Shown here: positions 25,495 to 33,474 of the stretch, in pieces
How the letters are laid out: each line of letters starts with the position of its first letter
How positions within the stretch are numbered: the stretch's first letter is position 1
Assembly: GCA_964632865.1 (NCBI GenBank)
Contig: CAZWDH010000014.1
Location: 1 to 43,036, forward strand
From: JAHDWY01 sp964632865
Lineage (GTDB): Bacteria; Hydrogenedentota; Hydrogenedentia; Hydrogenedentales; SLHB01
Reading direction: 5' to 3'
Length of the DNA: 43,036 nt
The notes under the pieces: generated by a model
Databases searched by the model: none
Seen by the model: only the letters and a program-made list of their open reading frames with translations
Told to the model about the DNA's origin: nothing
Position numbers and translations under genes: made by a program

Positions 25495-28400
25495 ATGGAC
25501 CATGAACCTACCCAGCGCGATCGCAACCTGCTTTTCGCTATATTGGCGGTGCAGCTTTTCCGCGTGCCGCCCGCGCGGCTCATGGAAGTCGCGGCTTCAT
25601 GGGCGGTGGATCCGTCGCGCGACCTGGCTGAACGTCTTGTCGAAACCGGCCTGCTAAGACCCGAAGACCGGGATCTGGTCTGGTCGCTCGTGGACAAGAC
25701 CGTGGAAGCCCACGTGGGCGACGTAGTCGCGGCCTTGGAGACCTTCGGCGGCGCGGATACCCTAAACGACACGCGAACCGGCTCGATTCTCGTCACCGGA
25801 CGGGATGTGGAAGTGATGCTGCCCGGTACGAAGCCAGTCCGGCTGGAACTCGGTGAAATGCTTGGCGTGCCGGAGACGCCCGGCCGGTATTCGCAAGGAC
25901 CCGAGTTCGCCCGGGGCGGAATGGGGCGCGTCTTTCTTGTCCATGATGAATACCTGGGCCGTGACGTGGCATTAAAGGAGTTGCTTCCAGTCCGGAAGAA
26001 GGCGAGCGAACTTCCCACGCCCACGCCGGTGCGCCAGGCGGTCCAACTGACCGCGCGATTCCTGCAAGAGGCACGCATCACGGGACAGTTGGAGCACCCC
26101 TCCATCGTGCCCGTGTACGAACTCGGTTACCGGCCGGACGGTTCCCTGTACTACACGATGAAGCTGGTCCGCGGTCGGACGCTGGCTCAGGCTTTGAAGG
26201 AAGCCAAGGATTTGACCGCACGGCTTCAACTGTTACCGCACTTCGTCGACTTGTGCCAGGCCATCGCGTACGCCCATTCGCGCGGGGTGCTCCACCGCGA
26301 TTTGAAGCCGTCCAACGTGATGGTTGGCGAATTCGGGGAAACGGTCGTCATCGACTGGGGTCTCGCCAAAGCGAAAAACCAGCCGGACGTGCATGCCGAT
26401 CCCTTGTCGACCATCTTGCGCCTGGGCCGTGAGGGCGAAGCGCTGGACCTGGAAAAGACTCAGTACGGCCAGGTGCTTGGCACGCCGCATTACATGGCGC
26501 CGGAACAGGCCGGGGGCGCTGTCGATCGCGTGGACGAGCGCAGCGACGTGTACGCTCTTGGCGCGATTCTGTACGAGATCCTCACGGGCCGCCCGCCGTT
26601 CCGCGGGAAGACCGCCAAGGAGATCCTGAACCAGGTTGTCTCCGACCAGCCACCGTCGGTCTTGGAGGAGGAACCGGAGACGCCTCCGGAAATCGTCGCG
26701 ATTTGCGCGCGCGCCATCGACCGGGAGAGCGCTCGGCGGTACCAGTCCGCCAAGGAATTGGCCGATGACATCCAGCGGTACCTCTCCGGCGCCCTGGTCA
26801 GCGCATACCGGTACCGGTTTTCGGAGCATCTTAGACGCTACGTACGCGAGCATAAGGCAATACTGAGCGCGGTCGCCGCTTCGCTCGTTCTCCTTGCGGC
26901 TCTGGGCGCCTACTACAACCTGCAACTTTACCGGGCCCGTGAAACCGAGCGCGCGCTGCGTATAGAAACTCAGGCGGTCAACAAGCGATTGGAATGGGAG
27001 TATTACTCGTCCGCACTTGTCGAAGCCAAGACCAACATCGACGGAGCGAACGGATGGAAGGCGACGCAGTTGCTACACCGGCTGCCGAGCCATCTCCGCG
27101 GTTGGGAATGGGGGAGATTACTGATCGAAAGTGACCCTGCGGTGTACTCGATAGCCGACGATCCCATGCGCGGCATGACGGGGATGCCCTTGCGCGCCAT
27201 CTTCGGACCGGACAACCGGCATGTGCTCGTCGCCCATGACTTCGGCGGGGTCAAGACCATCTTCGACATTGCCAAGGGAGATACGATCTACATCAGCGAG
27301 GTCGATCGGTTCCTCGGAATGCCCTGGTGCAATGGATTCAAGGCCGATCTCAGCGCAATCACCGTGGCGGAGGACGAAACGAACGTCGTCTTGTTCGATT
27401 ATGTGAACGACACGATCCTCGCGCGATACACCATCGAGTCTGGTTGGCTGGCGTCATTCGTCCTCTCACCAGACGAACGCCTCGCGGCCGGTTACCGGAT
27501 CGGGCCGGACAAACAATTGCGCGAGGTCATCCTATGGGAGGCGGACACCGGTAACGAGATACGCCGATTTCCGATGGCAACCGCTACAGCACCTCCCTTC
27601 GATCTGGATTTCTGGGGCAGTTTTCATGAACCGCCGTACGGGATTGTGCTCGGGTTTCTTGAAGATAACCGCCATGTATTGTGTACGGACGACGACGTCA
27701 TTCTGCTTGATACGGAAACAGGCGAGAAAAGAAAGCTTGGCCGAAGCTTAAACGGGCGCGCGGCCTTGGCCCGAGACGCCGGAAAGGTCGCGACGTATAC
27801 CCCTGACGGCGAAGTGGAGGTCTGGAATCTAGCCACGCAGTCACTCGAACATCGAGTTCCCGTCGGGCATTTTGGGTTTCGCAACCTGGACATAACGCCA
27901 GATGCGCGTCTCATTGGGTTCGCCGCGGGCAACCGCATTTACTTGTGGGACGTCGCGAGCGGTCAATTCATCCGCGAAGAGGTCACCGATTCGGGCGGCA
28001 CGGAATCGCTCTCGTTCAGTCCGAACAGCCGTTGCGCGGTCACCTACGGAAATGAAATGACGCTCCGGTTCTGGGATCTATCGGTCGATCGCAAACGGCA
28101 TACCATTCCCTTCCCGAATCTGCCGGTCCTAAATGCGGAAGACGCGGTGAATCAGGACACGTGGCCCAAAAGGCCCTACGCGTATGATGCAACGGTCTCG
28201 ACCTTAGCCCGGGGCGACGATAACGGGTGGGTGCGAACCTGGCAGGTTCCATCCTTTGATCTCGTGCATGAATGGAAAGCGCACGAGGGCGTGCTGACGA
28301 CGCTGGCCTTCAGTCCGGATAGCTCCATCCTTTACACCGGAGCCAATGATGGGACCGCCAAGGCGTGGCGAATCGGAAGCGAGACGCCGCTATGGACCAT

Positions 28401-29109
28401 CTCGGCGGAGGACAAGGAACCGGTTTTCGCCATCGGGTGCTCGCCGGACGGGACGCGCGTCGCGATTGGCTTCGGGGAAGACACCTCGGTGAACAATGGG
28501 GTGAACCCGTCCCGCATCGTCGATGCGCGAACCGGTGAAACGCAGCTTGTACTGGACGACGGCGTCCGTAAGACCACGCTCTTGGCATTCACCCCGGACG
28601 GCAAGCGGATCATGAGCGGTTCCTGGGGCCGGTACGGCACGGACGAGGTTTGTGTGCGCTTCCACGATGCCGCAGATGGCGCGGTGCTCCCGTATACGGT
28701 CAATGCGATTGGGTGGCCGTACCGCGCAATTCCGATCCCGAACAAGCCACAGATTCTCTTTCTCGGCACATCTTCAGAACCGCTACTTTGGAATTTGGAG
28801 ACGAACCGTGAGATCTATCGTGTCCAACGGTACGACGTGACTCAACTCGCGGTACATCCCGATGGTGAGCGCTTTGTGGGAAGAAGCCGCGGCCAGGCGG
28901 TGGTTTTTGCGATGAAAGATGGCCGTCCTCTGCTTGCCTTGGAAAACTGCGGCGGTTTGCCCACGTTTACGCGTGATGGACTGCACTTGATTACGCGCGC
29001 GCCTGAGCTTCAGATGCAGATTTTTGCTGCGGAAGACTGGACCATCACGAACGAAGCGGAGCGGAAGGCGAGCGCGCTGCTGGCGCTCCAGAAACTCCTC
29101 CAGTTGTAA
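25495..29109 (+). CDS. Transmembrane Ser/Thr protein kinase with C-terminal WD40-type propeller
   Basis: The protein has 1204 residues. It is a Hanks-type kinase that should phosphorylate Ser/Thr in cytoplasmic targets. An N-terminal helical region of about 130 residues precedes the kinase (about 134-430): glycine loop FARGGMGRVFLVHD, Lys161 in VALKELL, catalytic HRDLKPSNVMV (Asp269), VIDWGLAK (Asp287; DWG in place of DFG), and GTPHYMAPEQ. A membrane helix (about 455-474, AILSAVAASLVLLAALGAYY) separates it from a propeller with WD40-like blades (TTLAFSPDSSILYTGANDGTAKAWRI). The propeller is probably extracytoplasmic. All catalytic motifs are present. The ATG at 25495 begins the conserved-looking N-terminus, but no Shine-Dalgarno precedes it and a -10-like GATACT lies 7 bases upstream, so a leaderless message is possible. 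The in-frame ATG at 25360 overlaps the divergent promoter and is unlikely. Confidence 0.93.
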   Translation: MDHEPTQRDRNLLFAILAVQLFRVPPARLMEVAASWAVDPSRDLAERLVETGLLRPEDRDLVWSLVDKTVEAHVGDVVAALETFGGADTLNDTRTGSILVTGRDVEVMLPGTKPVRLELGEMLGVPETPGRYSQGPEFARGGMGRVFLVHDEYLGRDVALKELLPVRKKASELPTPTPVRQAVQLTARFLQEARITGQLEHPSIVPVYELGYRPDGSLYYTMKLVRGRTLAQALKEAKDLTARLQLLPHFVDLCQAIAYAHSRGVLHRDLKPSNVMVGEFGETVVIDWGLAKAKNQPDVHADPLSTILRLGREGEALDLEKTQYGQVLGTPHYMAPEQAGGAVDRVDERSDVYALGAILYEILTGRPPFRGKTAKEILNQVVSDQPPSVLEEEPETPPEIVAICARAIDRESARRYQSAKELADDIQRYLSGALVSAYRYRFSEHLRRYVREHKAILSAVAASLVLLAALGAYYNLQLYRARETERALRIETQAVNKRLEWEYYSSALVEAKTNIDGANGWKATQLLHRLPSHLRGWEWGRLLIESDPAVYSIADDPMRGMTGMPLRAIFGPDNRHVLVAHDFGGVKTIFDIAKGDTIYISEVDRFLGMPWCNGFKADLSAITVAEDETNVVLFDYVNDTILARYTIESGWLASFVLSPDERLAAGYRIGPDKQLREVILWEADTGNEIRRFPMATATAPPFDLDFWGSFHEPPYGIVLGFLEDNRHVLCTDDDVILLDTETGEKRKLGRSLNGRAALARDAGKVATYTPDGEVEVWNLATQSLEHRVPVGHFGFRNLDITPDARLIGFAAGNRIYLWDVASGQFIREEVTDSGGTESLSFSPNSRCAVTYGNEMTLRFWDLSVDRKRHTIPFPNLPVLNAEDAVNQDTWPKRPYAYDATVSTLARGDDNGWVRTWQVPSFDLVHEWKAHEGVLTTLAFSPDSSILYTGANDGTAKAWRIGSETPLWTISAEDKEPVFAIGCSPDGTRVAIGFGEDTSVNNGVNPSRIVDARTGETQLVLDDGVRKTTLLAFTPDGKRIMSGSWGRYGTDEVCVRFHDAADGAVLPYTVNAIGWPYRAIPIPNKPQILFLGTSSEPLLWNLETNREIYRVQRYDVTQLAVHPDGERFVGRSRGQAVVFAMKDGRPLLALENCGGLPTFTRDGLHLITRAPELQMQIFAAEDWTITNEAERKASALLALQKLLQL

Positions 29110-29149
29110 GGGAACGCGGTGATCGTTGTGCCGAGGGCCAATCCAACCG

Positions 29150-29178
29150 TTGCAATCTCGCCCGTTCTGCGCTAGGAT
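29150..29178 (+). promoter_or_regulatory. Putative promoter of the PilZ-permease operon
   Basis: TTGCAA (29150-29155), 17-base spacer, TAGGAT (29173-29178), about 56 bases upstream of the PilZ start. It falls in the 124-base gap after the kinase gene. Confidence 0.5.
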
Positions 29179-29233
29179 GACAGAAGGTGACGGTAACCAT
29201 ATCTTGGCGATGTGATGGTTTGGAGGGAGTGAC

Positions 29234-29599
29234 ATGCGGTATTCGGGCGATGAACGGCGGCGGTACGCGCGGAGCCGGCGGGGATTTCCGGCCATCGTGG
29301 ACGACGGCGGTCCCGGCGTTCTCAACCACATCGACAACATCAGCGCCAACGGCGTGTTATGTCATACGGTGAAACCGGTTCCGTTAATGACGCGCATGAG
29401 CATCGCGCTGGAACTGCCGAAACCCGCCGACCGTCGCATCGAGTGCGAAGGCATCGTTGTGCGTTGCGACCCTCACGAAATGGGCGACGACCATTTCAAG
29501 GTGGCCATCCTGTATACCAAGATTTCGGAAGATGATCGCGACGCCATTTCCGACTTCGTGCAACACGATCTCACCGCTGAGGCTTCCGCCGAGAGTTGA
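29234..29599 (+). CDS. PilZ domain protein (probable cyclic-di-GMP receptor)
   Basis: The protein has 121 residues and is a single-domain PilZ. Both ligand motifs are present: RxxxR in the arginine-rich N-terminus (RRYAR, residues 9-13) and NxSxxG as NISANG (35-40). PilZ domains with both motifs usually bind cyclic di-GMP and pass the signal to a partner. Shine-Dalgarno GGAGGG sits at a normal distance before the ATG. The stop codon overlaps the possible TTG start of the permease gene (TTGA), so the two are one operon and the PilZ protein may control the transporter; that link is inferred. No diguanylate cyclase or EAL protein is in the window. Confidence 0.9.
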   Translation: MRYSGDERRRYARSRRGFPAIVDDGGPGVLNHIDNISANGVLCHTVKPVPLMTRMSIALELPKPADRRIECEGIVVRCDPHEMGDDHFKVAILYTKISEDDRDAISDFVQHDLTAEASAES

Positions 29600-31227
29600 A
29601 CCGCGTGTCCAACGCGACGCGTCACGCCGACCAGCGTTCCCTCGATCGCATGCTGCTCGCGTTGTGTGTGGCCGCGCTGGGCTTCACCATCGCCTACCCC
29701 GCACTGCGGCTCTTGGCCGAATCACTTTCCTCGTGGCAACCGGACGCCATTACCGCTAAGTCAGGCCTCGCTGCAATTCGCAACACCGTGCTCATATCGT
29801 TCCTGTCGGTCGCCGGCGCTGGCATCGTCGGCACGGCGATAGCATTCTTCGTGACGCGGTACACCTACCCCGGGCGCAACCTCATGGCCGCGCTGGCCTA
29901 CCTGCCGTTCACGCTCCCACCGCTGGTGGGCACGGTCAGTTTCTACTATCTCATCGGGCGAGACGGTTTCGTCCCGCGGTTTCTGGAAGAGACGTTCGGC
30001 CTGGAAGACGCCTTTCTACAAGGGCCGTCGGCTATCCTGCTGATCCACGTGTACTCCTTCTACGTCTTCTTCTACGCCATGGTTTCGGCCGCCCTTGAAA
30101 GTCTGGACGTGGCGCAGATTGAAGCGGCGCGCACGCTTGGCGCCGGGCGGATGCGCGTGTTCGCACAGGTCACCTCGCCGCAACTCATGCCCGCCTTGCG
30201 CGGCGCGGCACTCCTTACGTTCATGTCGTCGGGCGCTTCGTTCAGCGCGCCGCTCATCTTCGGGAACGACTACCCCATGCTGAGCGTGCGAATCTACGAG
30301 GAACAGACGCAGCACAACGACGCGGCCGCCATGACCTTGACGGTGGTGCTGGCTGCGGTTTCGCTGTTGGGCGTTCTCATCTTCCGGGCGCGGCGCAGGG
30401 CCGGCGGCACCGCGTCCAAAGGGACGCGCGTGCGCATCCGATCGCGGCGAGGAAGAATGCTGGCGGGGTTCCTGTCCGGTTTGGTCTTGTCCGTCTTGCT
30501 GTTGCCCCATGCGACGATCGTTCTGTTGTCTTTCGTCCAACATCGCGAGTGGTACGCGGAGGTATTTCCGACGTCGTATACGTTTGAAAACTACCTGACG
30601 ATCCTGCGCGATCCCACGGCGTTTCGCCCTATCCGGAACAGCGTCTGGATGAGCGCCCTGGCTGCGGTCGCGACGCTGGTGATCGCAATGCCGGCCGCGT
30701 ACCTCATCGCGCGAGAACGCCGCGGCGGACGTTGGCTGAATGTGTTGGTCATGATCCCCTGGGCCCTGCCGGGGACCGTCATTGCCGTCAACCTCATCGT
30801 GGCGTTCAACGACCGCTGGCTGCCCCTGGTCGGCACGGTCTGGTTGTTGCCCCTCGCGTACTTTGTCCGTAACGTCCCGTTGCTCACCCGGATGGCCGCC
30901 GCTTCCGTCGAGCAGTTCGACGCGACGCTTATCGAAGCGGGCCGCACGTTGGGCGCGTCGCGCGGATACTGCTTCCGTCGCATTGTCGTGCCGCTCGTGG
31001 CGCCTGCGCTCGGTGCGGGCGCAGCCCTCGTCTTCGCCACGAGTCTGGGAGAGTTTGTCGCGTCCATCTTGCTGTGGATTCCTGCCAACGTGCCTATCTC
31101 GGTCCAGATCAACAGCGCTTGGCGCGGGTCGGGCATTGGCACCGCCTTTGCCTATAGCGTCTTCCTCATGCTCCTCGTGGCAATGACCTATCTCGTCTCC
31201 CGCCGATTTGCATCCCGCGTGTTATAA
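29596..31227 (+). CDS. Two-domain ABC transporter permease (FbpB/ThiP-like)
   Basis: The protein has 543 residues and about 12 membrane segments in two homologous halves, as in the iron(III)/thiamine/spermidine-type import permeases. Each half carries an EAA loop that docks on the ATPase: QIEAARTLGAGRMRVFAQV in the first half and LIEAGRTLGASRGYCFRRI in the second. The start is either TTG at 29596 (overlapping the PilZ stop) or GTG at 29605; neither has a strong Shine-Dalgarno. Neither an ATP-binding protein nor a solute-binding protein is encoded in the window, so the rest of the importer must lie elsewhere. Substrate is uncertain; ferric iron or a similar small ion or cofactor is typical of this permease type. 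Confidence 0.9.
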   Translation: MNRVSNATRHADQRSLDRMLLALCVAALGFTIAYPALRLLAESLSSWQPDAITAKSGLAAIRNTVLISFLSVAGAGIVGTAIAFFVTRYTYPGRNLMAALAYLPFTLPPLVGTVSFYYLIGRDGFVPRFLEETFGLEDAFLQGPSAILLIHVYSFYVFFYAMVSAALESLDVAQIEAARTLGAGRMRVFAQVTSPQLMPALRGAALLTFMSSGASFSAPLIFGNDYPMLSVRIYEEQTQHNDAAAMTLTVVLAAVSLLGVLIFRARRRAGGTASKGTRVRIRSRRGRMLAGFLSGLVLSVLLLPHATIVLLSFVQHREWYAEVFPTSYTFENYLTILRDPTAFRPIRNSVWMSALAAVATLVIAMPAAYLIARERRGGRWLNVLVMIPWALPGTVIAVNLIVAFNDRWLPLVGTVWLLPLAYFVRNVPLLTRMAAASVEQFDATLIEAGRTLGASRGYCFRRIVVPLVAPALGAGAALVFATSLGEFVASILLWIPANVPISVQINSAWRGSGIGTAFAYSVFLMLLVAMTYLVSRRFASRVL

Positions 31228-31265
31228 GTGCGATCCTCGTGCGGTCAGGGAAGCGGAATAACCCC

Positions 31266-32000
31266 ATGCGAACCTTATTATTTGGCGCCGAAGCAGACAC
31301 CTTACGGCCCATCCTGTCCAAATATCCCGAGTATCAAGTCGTAGACAGCGACCCGGAGTTGGTGGTCTGTTACGGCGGCGACGGAACCTTGCTCTCTGCG
31401 GAGCAGGAATGGCCGGGCGTGACCAAACTGCCGATCCGCAACAGCCGCAGGGGCATTCGCTGCATCCCCCATCCCCCCGATCAAGTGATTGAACGGCTGG
31501 CGAAGAACCGGCTTACGCGAAACGCCTTCATCAAGATCGGGTGCCGCGTGTTTCGAGACAGCACGCCGATGCCGAAGCGCACGCTCACCGCCATGAATGA
31601 GTTCAACGTACACATGGGCAACATTAACTCCGCCGTGCGATTAAAGGTCTGGATCAACGACGAAGCCTTCGCGGACGAGGCGGAGATCATCGGTGACGGT
31701 GTCGTCGTCAGTACGCCCTTCGGAAGCACGGCCTATTTCAATCAAATTACCCGCGGGGTGTTTCACGCGGGACTCGGCATTGCCTTTAAGAACACCACGG
31801 AATTGACCAGTCATCTCGTGGTGCCGGACGATGTCACGATCCGCGTGCTTATTACCCGCGGCCCCGCCGTCCTGGCCCATGACAACTGCCCGGAGTACGT
31901 CGACCTCGAGGAAGGCGATCGTCTCATACTGGCCAAACACGACAGCCCCGCCACTATCCTGACCTGGGAACCCATGAGCCACCCCTCAGACGCCTTCTGA
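31266..32000 (+). CDS. nadK: NAD kinase
   Basis: The protein has 244 residues. It phosphorylates NAD to NADP with ATP or polyphosphate in the cytoplasm. Diagnostic motifs are GGDGTLL (residues 37-43), the NE pair in AMNEFNVH (111-112), and DGVVVSTPFGSTAYFNQ (144-160). It is short, lacking the longer N-terminal region of many bacterial NAD kinases. The ATG at 31266 starts directly at the first strand (MRTLLFGAEAD); a GTG nine codons upstream is possible but adds unconserved residues. It lies 38 bases after the permease stop and may be in the same transcript. Its 3' end is 4 bases from the convergent ADP-ribosylglycohydrolase gene. Confidence 0.9.
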   Translation: MRTLLFGAEADTLRPILSKYPEYQVVDSDPELVVCYGGDGTLLSAEQEWPGVTKLPIRNSRRGIRCIPHPPDQVIERLAKNRLTRNAFIKIGCRVFRDSTPMPKRTLTAMNEFNVHMGNINSAVRLKVWINDEAFADEAEIIGDGVVVSTPFGSTAYFNQITRGVFHAGLGIAFKNTTELTSHLVVPDDVTIRVLITRGPAVLAHDNCPEYVDLEEGDRLILAKHDSPATILTWEPMSHPSDAF

Positions 32001-32004
32001 AGGC

Positions 32005-33300
32005 TCACTCCGCCCAAACGCGAATCGCCTGCGCATGAAATCGTCGCGCGATATCCGTGTTCTTCATCGGCGAGACCTGCTTCAGATACGTGAGCGCGCG
32101 GTTGCGGAACGGCTTCCACCAATGCTCGGGGATGCCGCGCTTTCCGAGAATGGCGCCGAGGATCGAGCCTGCGGTTGCCGCGGTACAGTCGTTGTCGAGC
32201 CCCATGGCGACGGTATAGCCGATGGTTTTCGTGAAGTCTTTCTGTCCGAGCGCCAGACCGAAAACGGTAAGGCAGGCGTTGTTGTTTGTGTGCACGTGGT
32301 GCATGCCGGCGAAGCGCTTTTCCACGAGCCGCCGTCCGTGTTCCCACCCGTCCAGACGCGGCGCGCGTTGCAAGGCCCAACGGAGATCCCCGGCAAGCCG
32401 GCAGTCGCGCGGGATCTCGGTCAGGCCGATGCGCAGCGCCTCGATGGGGTCGTCCACCGCAAATGACGCCGCGATGGCCGCCGCGAAGAACATGGCCCCG
32501 TAGATACCATTCTTGCGATGCGAGAGGTAGGCGTCGCGGTACGCAAACTCGGCCGCTTTTTCCGGCCATCCCATGGCGGCGTAGCCCCAGGGGTCGCTGC
32601 GAATGTCCGCGCCAATCCATTCCACGTAGGGGTTTCCGCGCGCTCCGGCGGAGCCTGCCGCAACGCCGGCTTTCAAATTCCGCAGCGCCACGTCTTCGGC
32701 GGTACACGCGATGGGCAGGTGCCGGACCCAGGCTTCGCCCACATTGGCGGTTGTGAAATCCGGGCCATACTTTTCCAGAATCAATAACCCCAATTGGGTG
32801 TAGCCTAAGTCATCATCGACCGGTACGGCGCGGATTTGACCTTGCAGGTAGTCGTCGAGGGTGCAGGTGCCGTAATGAACCCGACCACCTTGCGGATGCG
32901 CGGCCCAGTAATCCTCCGGCGGGAAGGGTTGGCCGCCGAAACTGGCCAGATTGGCCATGTCTTCGACCGGCCAGGACTCCGCGGGGACACCGAGGGTGCA
33001 CCCGGCCGCCCGGCCCAGCCATGCGCCGAGCAGCTTGTCACGAACGCCGCGTGCCGGCAGGCGCTCCCACAGCCTGCGGGGCCCTTGCGGACGCAATCGC
33101 CGTATCGCCGGGAGTCTGTCCGGTTCCCGGCGCGCCGTCTCCGGCGGTGCGGGGGTGCGCTCTAATTCGCGAATGGCCTGTGCGAGTTGGGTTCGCACGC
33201 GTTGCAGAACCCTTTCAGGGGGGAATCCCTGCTCGTGGCGCAGGTCCGCCCACAGGCTGAGTTGCTCGGCCAGCTCCGCCACATCGGGATAGTACGGCAT
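32005..33300 (-). CDS. ADP-ribosylglycohydrolase family protein
   Basis: The protein has 431 residues. The family removes ADP-ribose from proteins or small molecules using a two-magnesium site. The metal-site motifs are present: an acidic patch VDDDLGYTQLGLLIL (Asp162-164) corresponding to the usual T-D-D-T, and GLDNDCTAATAGSILGAILG near the C-terminus corresponding to G-D-T-D-T. The domain begins near residue 86 (VRDKLLGAWLGRAAGCTLG); the first 85 residues are a charged, probably helical extension. Cytoplasmic, no signal peptide. It ends 4 bases from the NAD kinase gene, convergent. Upstream, a -10-like TATAGT lies inside a perfect palindrome. The target is unknown. Confidence 0.9.
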   Translation of the reverse strand: MPYYPDVAELAEQLSLWADLRHEQGFPPERVLQRVRTQLAQAIRELERTPAPPETARREPDRLPAIRRLRPQGPRRLWERLPARGVRDKLLGAWLGRAAGCTLGVPAESWPVEDMANLASFGGQPFPPEDYWAAHPQGGRVHYGTCTLDDYLQGQIRAVPVDDDLGYTQLGLLILEKYGPDFTTANVGEAWVRHLPIACTAEDVALRNLKAGVAAGSAGARGNPYVEWIGADIRSDPWGYAAMGWPEKAAEFAYRDAYLSHRKNGIYGAMFFAAAIAASFAVDDPIEALRIGLTEIPRDCRLAGDLRWALQRAPRLDGWEHGRRLVEKRFAGMHHVHTNNNACLTVFGLALGQKDFTKTIGYTVAMGLDNDCTAATAGSILGAILGKRGIPEHWWKPFRNRALTYLKQVSPMKNTDIARRFHAQAIRVWAE

Positions 33301-33339
33301 AGTCGTTTTGTCCCCTTTCTACCCGTGAAACCGCGAGGG

Positions 33340-33354
33340 CGCTACTATAGCGCT
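33340..33354 (-). promoter_or_regulatory. Palindrome overlapping the -10 of the ADP-ribosylglycohydrolase gene
   Basis: GCGCTA-CTA-TAGCGC is a perfect inverted repeat. On the minus strand it contains TATAGT, a good -10 hexamer, about 45 bases before the ATG at 33300. No convincing -35 was seen. A repressor site over the promoter is one reading. Confidence 0.4.
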
Positions 33355-33403
33355 TCGCGAACACCAAGTCGCGGCGCGCGCCATGATTCCCACCCCCGTC
33401 AAG

Positions 33404-33412
33404 TGGTAAAAT
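33404..33412 (+). promoter_or_regulatory. Putative extended -10 promoter of rel-uvrB
   Basis: TGG followed by TAAAAT (33407-33412) fits the extended -10 pattern TGnTAnAAT; a clear -35 is lacking. It lies about 62 bases before the rel start. The same TGGTAnAAT form occurs before the GH3-like gene. Confidence 0.4.
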
Positions 33413-33474
33413 GGCGGGATGAAGAACGCCGGTACCGGTGTTTTATCAAGGATTACACAGGCGTTCGGACTCCC

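Noticed and set aside
26485..26530. DWG in place of DFG in the kinase as a sign of a dead kinase
   Set aside because: The metal-binding Asp is kept, the other catalytic motifs are complete, and IDWGLAK is, to my knowledge, usual in planctomycete-type kinases.
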